From Clostridium frigidicarnis (GTDB lineage Bacteria; Bacillota; Clostridia; Clostridiales; Clostridiaceae): a stretch of 64,000 nucleotides of DNA. The position numbers were made by a program, and so were the translations under genes. The stretch spans positions 62,001 through 126,000 of the forward strand of contig NZ_FOKI01000009.1 of assembly GCF_900111985.1 (NCBI RefSeq), written 5' to 3'. Under the pieces are notes generated by a model that ran no database searches, had not been told where the DNA came from, and saw only the letters and a list, made by a program, of their open reading frames with translations. Positions 53,384-62,869 of this stretch are shown in pieces (the first letter of the stretch is position 1; each line of letters opens with the position of its first letter).

Positions 53384-53601
53384 TAACTATAGTTTCTCCC
53401 CTATCTGTTTTTGTATCTATAAATAAGTTATACATTATTAGTTTTTAATGAAATTTACTATTATTTCAAAGTATCATATCATAAACTCAATTTAAATATT
53501 GTAATATATTCTTAATTTATGATTTCATTACTATGATAATGTATCCCTTTTAATCAAATTACCTCTAAATATGACGCTAAATTAATAATACAAAAATAAA
53601 T

Positions 53602-53630
53602 AACAGGAGAAGAAAACCCTCCCCTGTTAA
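53602..53630 (-). terminator. Probable terminator of the PRPP synthetase gene
   Basis: TTAACAGGGGAG and CTCCTGTTATT pair with a small bulge on the minus strand, followed by TATTTTT. Confidence 0.55.
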
Positions 53631-53650
53631 AGATACATAAATATGTTATT

Positions 53651-54775
53651 TTAGTTATTCATTTCTTTTAAAAGAGTTTTTATTCCCTCTGTAGCATCTC
53701 TTAAATTAGATATAGTAACATCGTGGTTAAGATTATTGATTACAGCTGAAATAAAGTTAGATATATCTACTAATTTAAACCACTCAGCATTCTTAACCTT
53801 ATCTGGTACATAAGTTAAATTAGTACAATAAACTTTACTTATCATTCCATCATCATAAAGCTTTTGGAATTTTTTTGGTCCTTCAGTAAAGAATCCAAAT
53901 GTTGCTGCAACATAAATATTTTTTGCTTTTCTCTTTTTAAGTTCAACAACAATATCAAAAACTGATTCCCCTGAAGCTATCATATCATCTACTATTAAAA
54001 CATTTAAACCTTCTATGTTTTTACCAATGTACTCATGTTGAACTATTGGATTTTTACCATTAACAACAACTGAGTGATCTCTTCTCTTATAGAAAAGTCC
54101 TACATCACAACCTAAAATGCTAGAGTAATATATAGCTCTATCCATAGCTCCTGTATCAGGGCTTATGACAACCATACTTGATTTATCTAGAAATAAGTTT
54201 TTATCTTCAGTTATTAGATGTTTAACAATATCATATGTTGGGTAAAGATTTGTAAATGATACTAAAGGTACAGCATTTTGTATATTAGGATCATGGACAT
54301 CAAATGTTATGATTTCCTCTACTCCTAATCTTTCAAGTTCTTGAAGTGCTAGCGCACAGTCTAAGGATTCTCTACCCTTACGTCTATGCTGTCTTGAAGC
54401 ATATAATAATGGCATAACAACTGTTATTCTTCTTGCCTTACCACCAATTGCTGAAAGAACTCTCTTTATATCTTGAAAATGTTCATCCGGTCCTTTATGA
54501 TTTTCATATCCGAATAATTCATATGTACAACTATAATTCCCAACATCGCAAACTATGTATATATCTTTTCCTCTTACTGTTTGCTCAATTTGAACTTTAC
54601 CTTCTCCATTAGAAAAACGAATTTCCTTAATTGGAACAAGATAAGAATCCTCTGGATTAAGACCTCTTTTTTTCTTTAGGTGCTCATCAACTTTTTTACC
54701 TAATTCTTTAGATGATTCTAATGCAATGACTCCAAGCTGACCGTACTCTTGTGGATTGTCATTAATACTTTCCAT
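53651..54775 (-). CDS. prs: Ribose-phosphate pyrophosphokinase, divergent form
   Basis: 374 residues behind AGAGGAG; the usual length is about 315. The flexible-loop and ATP region ASRQHRRKGRESLDCALALQ, the VHDPNIQNAVPLVSF segment and the PRPP-binding loop VLIVDDMIASGES are conserved; VVISPDTGAMDRA precedes it. It makes PRPP from ribose 5-phosphate and ATP. An extended N-terminus (about 60 residues) and altered spacing place it in the clostridial second class rather than the glmU-linked housekeeping Prs. Regulation is not evident; the 54776-55088 gap carries a partial hairpin repeat. Confidence 0.85.
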   Translation of the reverse strand: MESINDNPQEYGQLGVIALESSKELGKKVDEHLKKKRGLNPEDSYLVPIKEIRFSNGEGKVQIEQTVRGKDIYIVCDVGNYSCTYELFGYENHKGPDEHFQDIKRVLSAIGGKARRITVVMPLLYASRQHRRKGRESLDCALALQELERLGVEEIITFDVHDPNIQNAVPLVSFTNLYPTYDIVKHLITEDKNLFLDKSSMVVISPDTGAMDRAIYYSSILGCDVGLFYKRRDHSVVVNGKNPIVQHEYIGKNIEGLNVLIVDDMIASGESVFDIVVELKKRKAKNIYVAATFGFFTEGPKKFQKLYDDGMISKVYCTNLTYVPDKVKNAEWFKLVDISNFISAVINNLNHDVTISNLRDATEGIKTLLKEMNN

Positions 54776-55088
54776 GTCTTCACTCCTCTTACTTTCCTAC
54801 ACTAAGAAATCTTAAGTGTATTCTCCATTAAATTACAAACTAATTGTATCCTATATATATCTTCGGGATAATTATATCACATATTTTTACCGAAAATAAC
54901 ATTGTTTTATATTTTAAATCAATATTATTTTAGTCAAATATTTCATCATATTACAATTATATTCAATTTAATGTAAAATTCACAAGAAAATTCATCAAAA
55001 CCGAAAAGAGAGGGCTAATAAAATTGAATCCATTGGTTGACTTAGTCTTGCATTCTTCTTGCCTCTTCTTCGTTAACATACTTTATAC

Positions 55089-55712
55089 TTACAATCTAGA
55101 GACCCAATTATTACCTTTAATATAAAATCTCCAAGGAAAATCTATGGCTTCTTCTGCGTAATCAATACCTATACGTTTAGTTACTACTATGTCCTTTAAA
55201 TCTAAGGTATCACTATAATTAGGTTCTTCTAAATATAATTCATCATTTTCTATTACATTTTGCCAATTGTTGTTCTTACCAATTTTCATAGCAGCACAAA
55301 GTTTTGCAGGTCCATTAGTAAGATTTTTCATTTGAGTTTTTGTCAATTCACAATAATTTTTATTAAATCTTGCTTGTGACATATAATCTACATTATATAA
55401 AGGTTCTAGTGCCCTGATTAGTACACCTTCTGCCATTCCTTCCTGTCTTGCTACTATATTAAAACAATAATGCATTCCATATACAAAATACACATAAACT
55501 GTTCCGGCAGGACCATAAAGTGGAGCAACTCTTTGTGTCATTCTACCTCCATAGGCATGTGATGCCTTATCTATGGTACCTATATAAGCTTCCGTTTCTA
55601 TAATTTTTCCTTTAAGTAAAATATCATCTATCTTGTGAACCAGTACCTTTCCTAAAAGATCTTTTGCAAGTAATCTAGCATCTTTTTCATAAAAATCTCT
55701 AATTAACTTCAA
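55089..55712 (-). CDS. mpg: DNA-3-methyladenine glycosylase (AAG/MPG family)
   Basis: 207 residues, family length. Signature segments: ARLLAKDLLGKVLVHK, then IIETEAYIGTIDKASHAYGGR with the catalytic Glu and base-pocket residues, PLYGPAGTVYVYFVYGMHYCFNIV, and the late LTNGPAKLCAAMKI. Removes alkylated purines from DNA to start base excision repair. Start is TTG behind a modest AAAGGG site. Single gene. Confidence 0.92.
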   Translation of the reverse strand: MKLIRDFYEKDARLLAKDLLGKVLVHKIDDILLKGKIIETEAYIGTIDKASHAYGGRMTQRVAPLYGPAGTVYVYFVYGMHYCFNIVARQEGMAEGVLIRALEPLYNVDYMSQARFNKNYCELTKTQMKNLTNGPAKLCAAMKIGKNNNWQNVIENDELYLEEPNYSDTLDLKDIVVTKRIGIDYAEEAIDFPWRFYIKGNNWVSRL

Positions 55713-56211
55713 TTCTTTATATGCCCTTTAAGTTAATAGCTCTGAAATAGTTAATAGTACTTTGCTTGTTTCTTGTGTTGTAATATTATGCTTAATTCTT
55801 GCATTAAAAGTAAAAAAATAATCTTCTCTGAACCTAGAGTTCTTATTATTATACATATTTTATACCTTCTTTTATATAAGTATTGTTTAATGGTAAAATT
55901 TTTATTATATATTAGTTCTCTAAGTGTTTTTTATACTAATGATTCCTTTTATAATTTGTTCCTATGATTTATATTATTCTCAGAACTATAACTGTTTAAT
56001 TTCATATGAATTTTTGTGTAAGTAAAAATAAGGTAACTTATTCGCTACCCTGTTTTAATTTTTCTTTCTTTTTTCTAGTTATCCTAAGTATTTTAATACC
56101 GACTTGTTTTTTATAAAGTTTATGGTATATTTATACATCTAAAACATCTTATTGCTTTTTTACCATTTTTTATTTAATTTAATATTATTATAACGGTTAT
56201 GAAAATTAAGA
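55713..56211. other. About 500 bp of AT-rich spacer
   Basis: A plus-strand frame at 55773-55967 has no ribosome site and a random hydrophobic composition, so it was not accepted. No hairpins of note. Confidence 0.45.
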
Positions 56212-56417
56212 CTACAAATTAAGATCTATTTTATTTGTACCTTCCGTAAACCTTGAGCCATGGCAGGCACAATCCCATGATTTTTCTGCATCATTCCACT
56301 TTAGTTCACACCCAACATGAGTACAGGTAATATCAACTCTGTTTCTTTTGTTGACATTATCCAATAAGATTTTAAATACTCACTAATATTTTGGGGATTA
56401 TTGCTTACTTTATTCAT
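56212..56417 (-). pseudogene. Rieske-type [2Fe-2S] domain fragment (remnant of a larger oxidoreductase)
   Basis: The last about 45 codons read DITCTHVGCELKWNDAEKS, then WDCACHGSRFTEG, the complete CxH...CxxH cluster-binding pair of a Rieske domain, and end in TAG at 56212. A good ATG with GGGAG upstream opens another frame (MNKVSNNPQNISEYLK) that joins the Rieske frame only through a frameshift. The FAD-dependent oxidoreductase body normally preceding such a C-terminal Rieske domain (YhfW type) is absent. This is an internal deletion remnant. Confidence 0.75.
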
Positions 56418-56475
56418 AAAAACTCTCCCTCTACTATTTAATAATAGTTAGTATTTGATACTTATATAAAATTAT

Positions 56476-57861
56476 TCATTTAACGCTAGATTTAACTTCA
56501 TCATATAAATTTTCTGTTTTAGATTCATCTTCATAGTTTATAAATATTTCTTTTCCATCCTTAGTAGTTATATGAATACATTTCTTTGTACCATCATCTA
56601 AATAAAGCTTTGCACTACTTATTCCTTCTAATCTATAATAGCCAACATGCTTTTTACCAATACTTGCTCCATTTTTCTTAAGTTTTATCCTGGGAACCTT
56701 GTCCATTAATTCTACTTTTTCAATATTACTAAAATCTATTTCATCAGAATAAAGTCCACTCATTTTAATAGATGTTTCTGTTTTACTTACTTCTGCATTA
56801 GCAGATTTAGGTGCATAAAAGCATACTGCAAAACAGGCTCCTATTATTAAGGCAGTTATACCCATAATTATTTTTCCACCAACATGGGCCATGTTTACTG
56901 TTGTACCTATTCCAACCCTTTTATCAACAAATAATGCTGAATCGTTAGGATTATAATAAATCATTCCCATTAAATAATTTTCATCATCATCTCTATTAAT
57001 TATTACTTTTCCTTCTTCATTTACATTTTCTGATAATTCCTTTTCCCTCTTTCTTATAAACATTGTCATTATGATTACTGAAACACTTATTAGTATGTCC
57101 CCCAGTATAGCTCCTATAATAATAAATCCACACATATTTTCAGAGATTACTGACATTAACACTAAATTTATAGCTATAAATAATATTGACAAAAAAATAG
57201 CTGATATCCAAAGAAGCTTTCCCGAGAAAACTCTTGTGTTTAATGCGGATTTTTTTAGAGTTTCCACTTCTCCTCCATTAAAATTAACTTTCCCTTCTAT
57301 AACTGATTTAAAAGAAAACTGCATCATTAAAAGTAAAACAAAATGAACCCCAACTAATAAAAAATCTGCTTCTTTTACATTTATAAAAGATATAAGAACA
57401 TTAATTACAAACATTATCCAAGGTATTATAATCAACTTCTTACTTATTCCCTTATCTACCTGACTTCTAAACTTCAAATCTGTATAAACTACATTTTTAG
57501 GAGTTAATAATTCTTTCCAATTCTCTTTTTTCTTTATTTCCTTAACTCTCTTAAATGTTCTATAAAAACATAATTGCATCAATATTAATTGACCAAAAGT
57601 TAAAATCATAAAATTAATTGGTAAATACTCTTCTGGTAAAATAAATTGAGATCCAATTAATATTATTGAAGATATTAACCAGAGAATAAACCACAATTTA
57701 GAATATTTTTTCTTTTCTTTTTTTAAATCTTCTCTCTTTTCATACCCTAAAGGGATTCTAACCCCAAAGAATACTGCATTTGAACTCATTGCTTGAATTC
57801 CTAAGCCAATCGCTAAATACATAAGTGCAATAAACATACTTATAATAATTAAAACTACCAT
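56476..57861 (-). CDS. Multi-pass membrane protein controlled by the adjacent GntR regulator
   Basis: 461 residues with about nine membrane helices. Near residue 40 FFGVRIPLGYEKREDLKKEKK resembles DUF1648/DUF5808-type integral membrane proteins. A middle acidic loop (NRDDDENYLMGMIYYNPNDS, DUF5808-like) precedes helices IGTTVNMAHVGGKIIMGITALIIG and an extracytoplasmic C-terminal domain ending in YEDESKTENLYDEVK. The start overlaps closely with the upstream GntR gene (8-bp gap). Such GntR-membrane protein pairs often respond to envelope-active compounds. Function otherwise unknown. Confidence 0.72.
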   Translation of the reverse strand: MVVLIIISMFIALMYLAIGLGIQAMSSNAVFFGVRIPLGYEKREDLKKEKKKYSKLWFILWLISSIILIGSQFILPEEYLPINFMILTFGQLILMQLCFYRTFKRVKEIKKKENWKELLTPKNVVYTDLKFRSQVDKGISKKLIIIPWIMFVINVLISFINVKEADFLLVGVHFVLLLMMQFSFKSVIEGKVNFNGGEVETLKKSALNTRVFSGKLLWISAIFLSILFIAINLVLMSVISENMCGFIIIGAILGDILISVSVIIMTMFIRKREKELSENVNEEGKVIINRDDDENYLMGMIYYNPNDSALFVDKRVGIGTTVNMAHVGGKIIMGITALIIGACFAVCFYAPKSANAEVSKTETSIKMSGLYSDEIDFSNIEKVELMDKVPRIKLKKNGASIGKKHVGYYRLEGISSAKLYLDDGTKKCIHITTKDGKEIFINYEDESKTENLYDEVKSSVK

Positions 57862-57869
57862 ATTATCAC

Positions 57870-58241
57870 CTACTTATTAAAATTTTTATATGCTTCTTCT
57901 ATTTTTTTTAAAAATTCCTCTTTCTTATATCCCTTACATAAACTTTTGGCAATTAAAACCTCTAGTGCTTCTTTTTCTTCACCTTCAAATTTTTCTTTGC
58001 TATTATTGTTTAAAGCTACCATTGCTCCTTTTCTTCTGTCTATTATTAAATATCCCTCATCTTTCAAGATATTATAGGTCTTATTAACTGTATGAAGATT
58101 AACTTCTAAGTCACTACTAAGTTGTCTTATAGAAGGTAGAGAATCTCCATCTTTAAGACTCCCTTTTGCAATTTCCTTTATAATTTCATTTTTAAGTTGT
58201 TCGTAAATTGGAGTTTCACTTTCAAAGTTTATTTTTATCAA
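57870..58241 (-). CDS. GntR-family regulator, YtrA subgroup
   Basis: 123 residues, from TTG with a short TAGGA site. A winged helix of GntR type at residues 5-75: PIYEQLKNEIIKEI, then SLKDGDSLPSIRQLSSDLEVNLHTVNKTYNILKDEGYLI. The short C-terminal tail of about 45 residues has no ligand domain, which defines the YtrA subgroup. These usually repress their own operon with a membrane transporter. The palindrome at 58318-58348 lies in the right place for its operator. Confidence 0.88.
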   Translation of the reverse strand: MIKINFESETPIYEQLKNEIIKEIAKGSLKDGDSLPSIRQLSSDLEVNLHTVNKTYNILKDEGYLIIDRRKGAMVALNNNSKEKFEGEEKEALEVLIAKSLCKGYKKEEFLKKIEEAYKNFNK

Positions 58242-58317
58242 ATCCTATCACGTCCCTATCCATATTCTTAAGTTACTATCTATCCTTTGTTCAAATTTAA
58301 AATTAATTTTACATATT

Positions 58318-58348
58318 ATATTTGTTATATATAACATATAACAAATAT
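58318..58348. promoter_or_regulatory. Perfect inverted repeat, probable GntR operator
   Basis: ATATTTGTTATAT, spacer ATAAC, then ATATAACAAATAT: perfect 13-bp arms, about 80 bp upstream of the GntR start. It lies between the divergent GntR and phosphatase genes and could act on either. The rest of 58242-58596 is AT-rich. Confidence 0.65.
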
Positions 58349-58596
58349 AACTTTTTTTCAAATACTTTTTAAAATAATGCCGGTGTTACTCAAAAAACAA
58401 ATCTAGTCTTAATTGGTTTATACTATCCTTATTCATTGGACCTATAGCAACGTTAATTCTTGTATTGTCAGACAAAAGACATAATTATTAATATAGTCGC
58501 CCATAAATTACCTTAATGTGATATAATTATATATGATCAGTATTTACAATTAAACTATATCCACTAAAAATATTACGTATTATGGGGGAGTTTAGA

Positions 58597-59208
58597 ATGA
58601 TTGAATTAATAATAGTTAGACATGGTCAATCTGTTGGAGATATCGAAAACAGGTTTGAGGGACGAGCTGATTTACCATTAACACAACTAGGAAAGGATCA
58701 AGCACAAAAACTTGCTGATTGGCTATCTACTAAATATAAGTTTGATAAAATAGTTAGTAGCCCATTAAGTAGAGCCTCTGAAACTGCAAAAATTATAGGA
58801 AATAAACTTAATCTTGATATTTCACTTGACGATAGACTAATGGAATATAATAAAGGTGTTATAGATGGTTTATTAAAAGAAGAGGCAGATAAAAAATATC
58901 CTATTCCAGAAGGTGGAAGAAAGTATTATGAAAGAATAGAAAAAGGTGAATCCCTTATTGATTTAAGAGCCAGGGCTGAGGAATTTTTAGCTGAACTAGT
59001 AGGAAACGTAAAGAAAGATAATGTTGACAAGAAATTATTAATTGTATCTCATGGAAGCTTAATATCCCAATTACTTAAGAGTTTTTTAAAATTACCTATG
59101 GATAGTAAAGTCCATTTTTCAACTGGAGATACTGGTGTTCATAGTTTAAAAATTTATAATAACGACAGAATTGTAATAACTACAAATATGCAGCAACATT
59201 TATTATAA
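58597..59208 (+). CDS. Histidine phosphatase superfamily protein (phosphoglycerate mutase-like)
   Basis: 203 residues from ATG behind GGGGGAG. The RHG motif IIVRHGQSVGDIENRFEGRAD near residue 8 carries the phospho-His, with further catalytic Arg in SSPLSRASETAK, Glu in LDDRLMEYNKG and His in LLIVSHGSLIS. This is the dPGM-like branch; members dephosphorylate small phosphates such as cobalamin precursors or sugar phosphates. Monocistronic or cotranscribed with the small gene 46 bp downstream. Confidence 0.85.
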   Translation: MIELIIVRHGQSVGDIENRFEGRADLPLTQLGKDQAQKLADWLSTKYKFDKIVSSPLSRASETAKIIGNKLNLDISLDDRLMEYNKGVIDGLLKEEADKKYPIPEGGRKYYERIEKGESLIDLRARAEEFLAELVGNVKKDNVDKKLLIVSHGSLISQLLKSFLKLPMDSKVHFSTGDTGVHSLKIYNNDRIVITTNMQQHLL

Positions 59209-59253
59209 TCAATTGCAAGAATATTCTATATACTATTTAGGAGGTGATCTTGT

Positions 59254-59466
59254 TTGAATACTACTTCAAATATATATATAAACAGTTTTTCAAAAGCCAT
59301 TGCTTCTGCAATATGTCTTGTTATATCCATGTTTTTAGTATATTCATTTTCCCACTTAAATCCTCCTAATCTATTAATTCTAGGGCTAATGTCATTTGGG
59401 GGTTTTTATTTAGTTTATCTTATTGGTTACTTTATTAAAGAAAAACATTCAAAGAAACAAATCTAA
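59254..59466 (+). CDS. 70-residue membrane protein
   Basis: TTG start behind AGGAGG(TGATCTTG). Two hydrophobic helices (AIASAICLVISMFLVYSF and LLILGLMSFGGFYLVYLIGYF) and a basic tail (KEKHSKKQI). No family recognised. A terminator follows directly. Accepted because of the strong ribosome site and clean two-helix topology. Confidence 0.65.
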   Translation: MNTTSNIYINSFSKAIASAICLVISMFLVYSFSHLNPPNLLILGLMSFGGFYLVYLIGYFIKEKHSKKQI

Positions 59467-59485
59467 ATATATCTATATTAAAGTT

Positions 59486-59521
59486 AAACAGGCACTAAAA
59501 TAAAATTTGTGCCTGTTTTTT
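59486..59521 (+). terminator. Intrinsic terminator
   Basis: AAACAGGCAC and GTGCCTGTTTTTT with an A/T-rich loop. Confidence 0.85.
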
Positions 59522-59599
59522 ATTTTTTAACTTTTACTCCATTTAACAATCCATTGTGTTATAATTTAACATATGTTTAAAATAAGGAGGCGTATTTTC

Positions 59600-60223
59600 G
59601 TGTTAAAAAATGACTTTAATCATAAGCTTGCAGAGGAATTTTTGCTTTCATTAGAAAACATTTTAAAAAGTAAAGAAGATTTCACTAAAAATATAGATGA
59701 ATTATATAAACAATACCTAGGATTTGACTGTGAAACATTATATAGTTTACCTATGAGTGAACTTGATACTTTACTTGTACATAATAGACTTAAAGATTAT
59801 AGTAAAACCTGTATACTTGGGATTCTATTTATTCAAGAATGGTATATAAATAACAGTGGTGATATTGAATCCTTTAATAAACTTGTTAAGGGTTTTTCTA
59901 TATTAAAAGATGTATATTTAGAAGATAAGGAAACTTTACTTAAACCATATAAAGATTATTTATTAAAGGCATCTAATACACTTATGGATTATGAAATCTC
60001 TACAGATTTAAAAAAAGATTTAGTTCAAGTATTCTTTAAGGATACTGACTTTGAACAAGTTGATGAACTTATTTTTGAAATTCTTGATGAAGATTCTTCA
60101 TATAAACCAATGGCCTTGGATTTATATAATAAAATGCTTCTTATAGATGATGAAACTCTTAAATCAAAAAATATCACTAAAGATGAAATTGAAGATGCTA
60201 AAGCATCTATAAATAATATTTAA
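59600..60223 (+). CDS. DUF6483-like protein, long paralogue
   Basis: About 207 residues from GTG, 9 nt behind AAGGAGG (the in-frame ATG at 59573 precedes the site). All-helical, acidic. The N-terminal two thirds include ILKSKEDFTKNIDELYKQYLGF and LDTLLVHNRLKDYSKTCI; the C-terminus VDELIFEILDEDSSYKPMALD matches the protein at 4707. The family is probably DUF6483 (from memory); function unknown. The two paralogues lie 55 kb apart, so this is not a recent tandem copy. Confidence 0.65.
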   Translation: MLKNDFNHKLAEEFLLSLENILKSKEDFTKNIDELYKQYLGFDCETLYSLPMSELDTLLVHNRLKDYSKTCILGILFIQEWYINNSGDIESFNKLVKGFSILKDVYLEDKETLLKPYKDYLLKASNTLMDYEISTDLKKDLVQVFFKDTDFEQVDELIFEILDEDSSYKPMALDLYNKMLLIDDETLKSKNITKDEIEDAKASINNI

Positions 60224-60253
60224 ATTCATGTAAACAAGGAAATTCATCTAAAT

Positions 60254-60449
60254 ATGAAAATAGAATGATAAGCACCGTAAACAAGCAGATTTCACCTAGT
60301 ATTCTACAGTAAAAAAGCATTACTTCCTAAATTTCAATAACTTGCTTCGCTTCAAACAATTGAAATTCTTAACGGAAGCAATGCTTTTTTCACTAAGAAT
60401 GCTTACGATTCATCTGATAGTTTACTAACGCTTATCATTCTATTTTCAT
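60254..60449. repeat. Family A palindrome with a nested terminator-like hairpin
   Basis: Outer perfect 20-bp arms (ATGAAAATAGAATGATAAGC at 60254-60273, complement at 60430-60449) are about 155 bp apart. Between them lies a second hairpin, AAAAAAGCATT (60311-60321)/AATGCTTTTTT (60380-60390), itself enclosing AATTTCAAT/ATTGAAATT. The compact copy at 21192-21257 has no such insert, so one hairpin appears to have entered another. Confidence 0.8.
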
Positions 60450-60495
60450 TACATAATTTTATTATTATGAGAATGTTCATCTATTATATAAAAAG

Positions 60496-60604
60496 AAGAC
60501 TAAGCAACACAAACTAGATGGCTACACAAAGTTTTTTATACCAATAATACTAACTGTTCGTCATATAGTTTGCTAATTCTTAGCCCTATTTTTTCTTTAG
60601 ATAA
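60496..60604. repeat. Hairpin repeat of the CTAAGCAAC/GCTAATTCTTAG class, followed by family D
   Basis: ACTAAGCAACACAAACTAGATGGC recurs in part near 21316-21340 and 40795, and ATAGTTTGCTAATTCTTAGCCC recurs at 10409-10426. A family D stretch (TTGTCACCTGTCACTTACAACTTGTAACTTG) follows at 60664-60694, just downstream of the SUV3-like gene. Confidence 0.6.
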
Positions 60605-60705
60605 TTCACTTATTTGAAAACTTAAATATTGTGAAATGTTCTTAATAAGACTTCATCCCTAATTTGTCACCTGTCACTTACAACTTGTAACTTGTAACTT
60701 GTAAA

Positions 60706-62463
60706 TTATATTTCTAAAAGAATTTCATTTATATCATCGCTAACCTTTAACCTCTCGTCATAAATCCATTGAACATCAAAGTCTAGCTTAAAACTCTTGC
60801 AGAATGAATAATACATATTTATTTTTTGATAATAATTTTCTAAATCTTCAAGGTTTCCTGTATAACACTCTGATATTGGAATTGTGTCATTTTTTCTTAC
60901 AAATAGTTCTTCTACATAGTTTATAAAGGTTTCCATAAGTTCTTCCTTAGAAACATCAAAAGGAATCTTTAATAAGTCCCATTGTACTTGTTCTTTTAAT
61001 TTATATTTCTTAACTTTATCTAGTATTATTAAATATTCATTTATATCCATTTTGCTATAATAGTCTAAAACCTCTTCTCTAGTGCTCCACAAAGCAAGCT
61101 TCTCATTTAAAGGAAGACTTTGTATTTTAAGTATTGCCTCTGATGGGCCAATTACAGCTTCCTTTACGGTTCTATCAGTTTCTTCTAGTCTTTCATCAAT
61201 AAATTTTGCATTTCCACCTATTGATGCAACATATCCAATATCGTATATTCCTTTTCTTCCTGCTCTTCCAGCTATTTGTTTAACCTCTTGGGATGTTAAA
61301 TATCTTACTTCCTCTCCATCAAACTTCTTTATATCTAAAAAGATAATTCGTCTAATAGGTAAGTTAACTCCCATACCAATAGCATCTGTTGATATAAGAA
61401 TTTTTGTTTCTTTATTTATAAACTGCTCATATTGTTTTTTTCTAACTTCTGGTGGTAAATCTCCATATATAATACTTGCCTTAATTCCAAGTTCCGAATA
61501 ATGCTGAGCAAGAGATAATACTCTTTTTTTAGAAAATACAACTATTGCATCTCCCTCTTCAGCATTTTTATAATTAAAGTTTTCATATTGCACCTTAAGA
61601 GGAACATTTCTCTTATACTCTATGATTTCATAATCATCATTGCAGTCTTCTATAATCTTAATTAAAATATCCTTTGCATTTAAAGCTCCACAAATGTGTA
61701 TTTCTTTTGCACACAACCCAAGTACTGCTCTACTCCATGCTGCTCCCCTTTGATCATCCTTTATCATCTGAATCTCATCAATAACAGCTACATCATATTC
61801 CTTTTTTATATCTCCCTTTTCTATAGTGCAAGATACATGTGTTGCTTCATTATGTCTTATTTCCTCTTCACCAGTTAATAAATTACATATTGCTCCCTGA
61901 TTATTTAATCTTTCATAGTTTTCTAATGCAAGTATTCTAAGAGGAGATAGATATATTCCATTTATAGCACTCTTAAGCCTTTCCATTGCTGTATAAGTTT
62001 TTCCTGTATTTGTATCTCCTAAATGAATATAAAACTTTCTTCTCATTGCTCTAGCTTTTCTATACTCATCTTTTGGGTTACTTGGGAAGGTTTCTTCAAA
62101 TTTTTTAGCAATTAATTCCGGTATATGTTTCTTAGTAAGAACCGTCATTAATCCTGAGTTTAAAAATACATTATAGTTATCTCTTACTACATCATAAAAA
62201 TCAAAATCAGTATCATTCTTTCTATTATAATCATCTAAAAGCTTTTTTGATGCATACTCTAATAATTCTTCATATCTTTCATTTACATCATTAAAGCCCT
62301 TAAAGCCTTCTTTTTCCATTTCTTTTAATTGTATTAGTTTTTTTCTTATGGAAGATTCATGCTCAATTAATGCTCCTGGTTTTGAATTGTGAACAATTTC
62401 TTCTATCTGATTTATTTGACTACTTAATTTCTTGTATTCTCTTTGTGATGCATTTTTTTTCAT
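60706..62463 (-). CDS. SUV3-like DEAD/DExH helicase
   Basis: 585 residues behind GGAGG. Helicase motif I HLGDTNTGKTYTAMERL (about residues 146-162), Ia YLSPLRILALENYERL, II VIDEIQMI, III-like HICGALNA, IV VVFSKKRVLS, V ISTDAIGMGVNLPIRRIIF and VI QIAGRAGRKG. The GDTNTGKT/DEIQ combination is that of SUV3, the RNA helicase of mitochondria and of some Firmicutes. A helical N-terminus of about 120 residues precedes the core. Probably unwinds structured RNA. Single gene. Confidence 0.88.
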   Translation of the reverse strand: MKKNASQREYKKLSSQINQIEEIVHNSKPGALIEHESSIRKKLIQLKEMEKEGFKGFNDVNERYEELLEYASKKLLDDYNRKNDTDFDFYDVVRDNYNVFLNSGLMTVLTKKHIPELIAKKFEETFPSNPKDEYRKARAMRRKFYIHLGDTNTGKTYTAMERLKSAINGIYLSPLRILALENYERLNNQGAICNLLTGEEEIRHNEATHVSCTIEKGDIKKEYDVAVIDEIQMIKDDQRGAAWSRAVLGLCAKEIHICGALNAKDILIKIIEDCNDDYEIIEYKRNVPLKVQYENFNYKNAEEGDAIVVFSKKRVLSLAQHYSELGIKASIIYGDLPPEVRKKQYEQFINKETKILISTDAIGMGVNLPIRRIIFLDIKKFDGEEVRYLTSQEVKQIAGRAGRKGIYDIGYVASIGGNAKFIDERLEETDRTVKEAVIGPSEAILKIQSLPLNEKLALWSTREEVLDYYSKMDINEYLIILDKVKKYKLKEQVQWDLLKIPFDVSKEELMETFINYVEELFVRKNDTIPISECYTGNLEDLENYYQKINMYYSFCKSFKLDFDVQWIYDERLKVSDDINEILLEI

Positions 62464-62869
62464 ATAAATTCCTCCAGCTAATTCTTAATTATATTATACC
62501 CAAAGAAAAATTTTTGAACAATTAATCTACTATAAGTGTACTTGCCTTAATTAAATTTAATTATTATATCTTTAACTCAACTATGCTATAATAAAATTTA
62601 GTTAAAAAAATCCAATATTATTATATAGTTATTTGTGAATTATTATCTTTTAACTATGAAATAATTTATAAGATTATCTGAGTAACATAATTGCTACTAC
62701 CTCTTTTTAAGTTGCCTATGTATGCCATTTTGTTATTCTACTGGATAAGCTCTTATAAACTTCATTTAAATTAACTGGATTTATTAATTACAAAGTATAA
62801 AATGAGAAGAGGTGAACTTTTAATAGGAGTTTAGTAAATATATATCTTTCTCTTATTAAACATAGATTT
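62464..62869. other. Divergent intergenic region upstream of the pentapeptide gene
   Basis: About 400 bp, AT-rich. GAGAAGAGGTGAAC at 62801-62815 and AGGAGTTTAG at about 62826 look like ribosome sites but are 45-55 nt before the accepted ATG at 62870 and no long frame begins at them. No strong hairpin. Confidence 0.45.

Noticed and set aside
55773-55967. 64-residue plus-strand frame in the gap after mpg
   Set aside because: No ribosome site and composition typical of non-coding AT-rich DNA.
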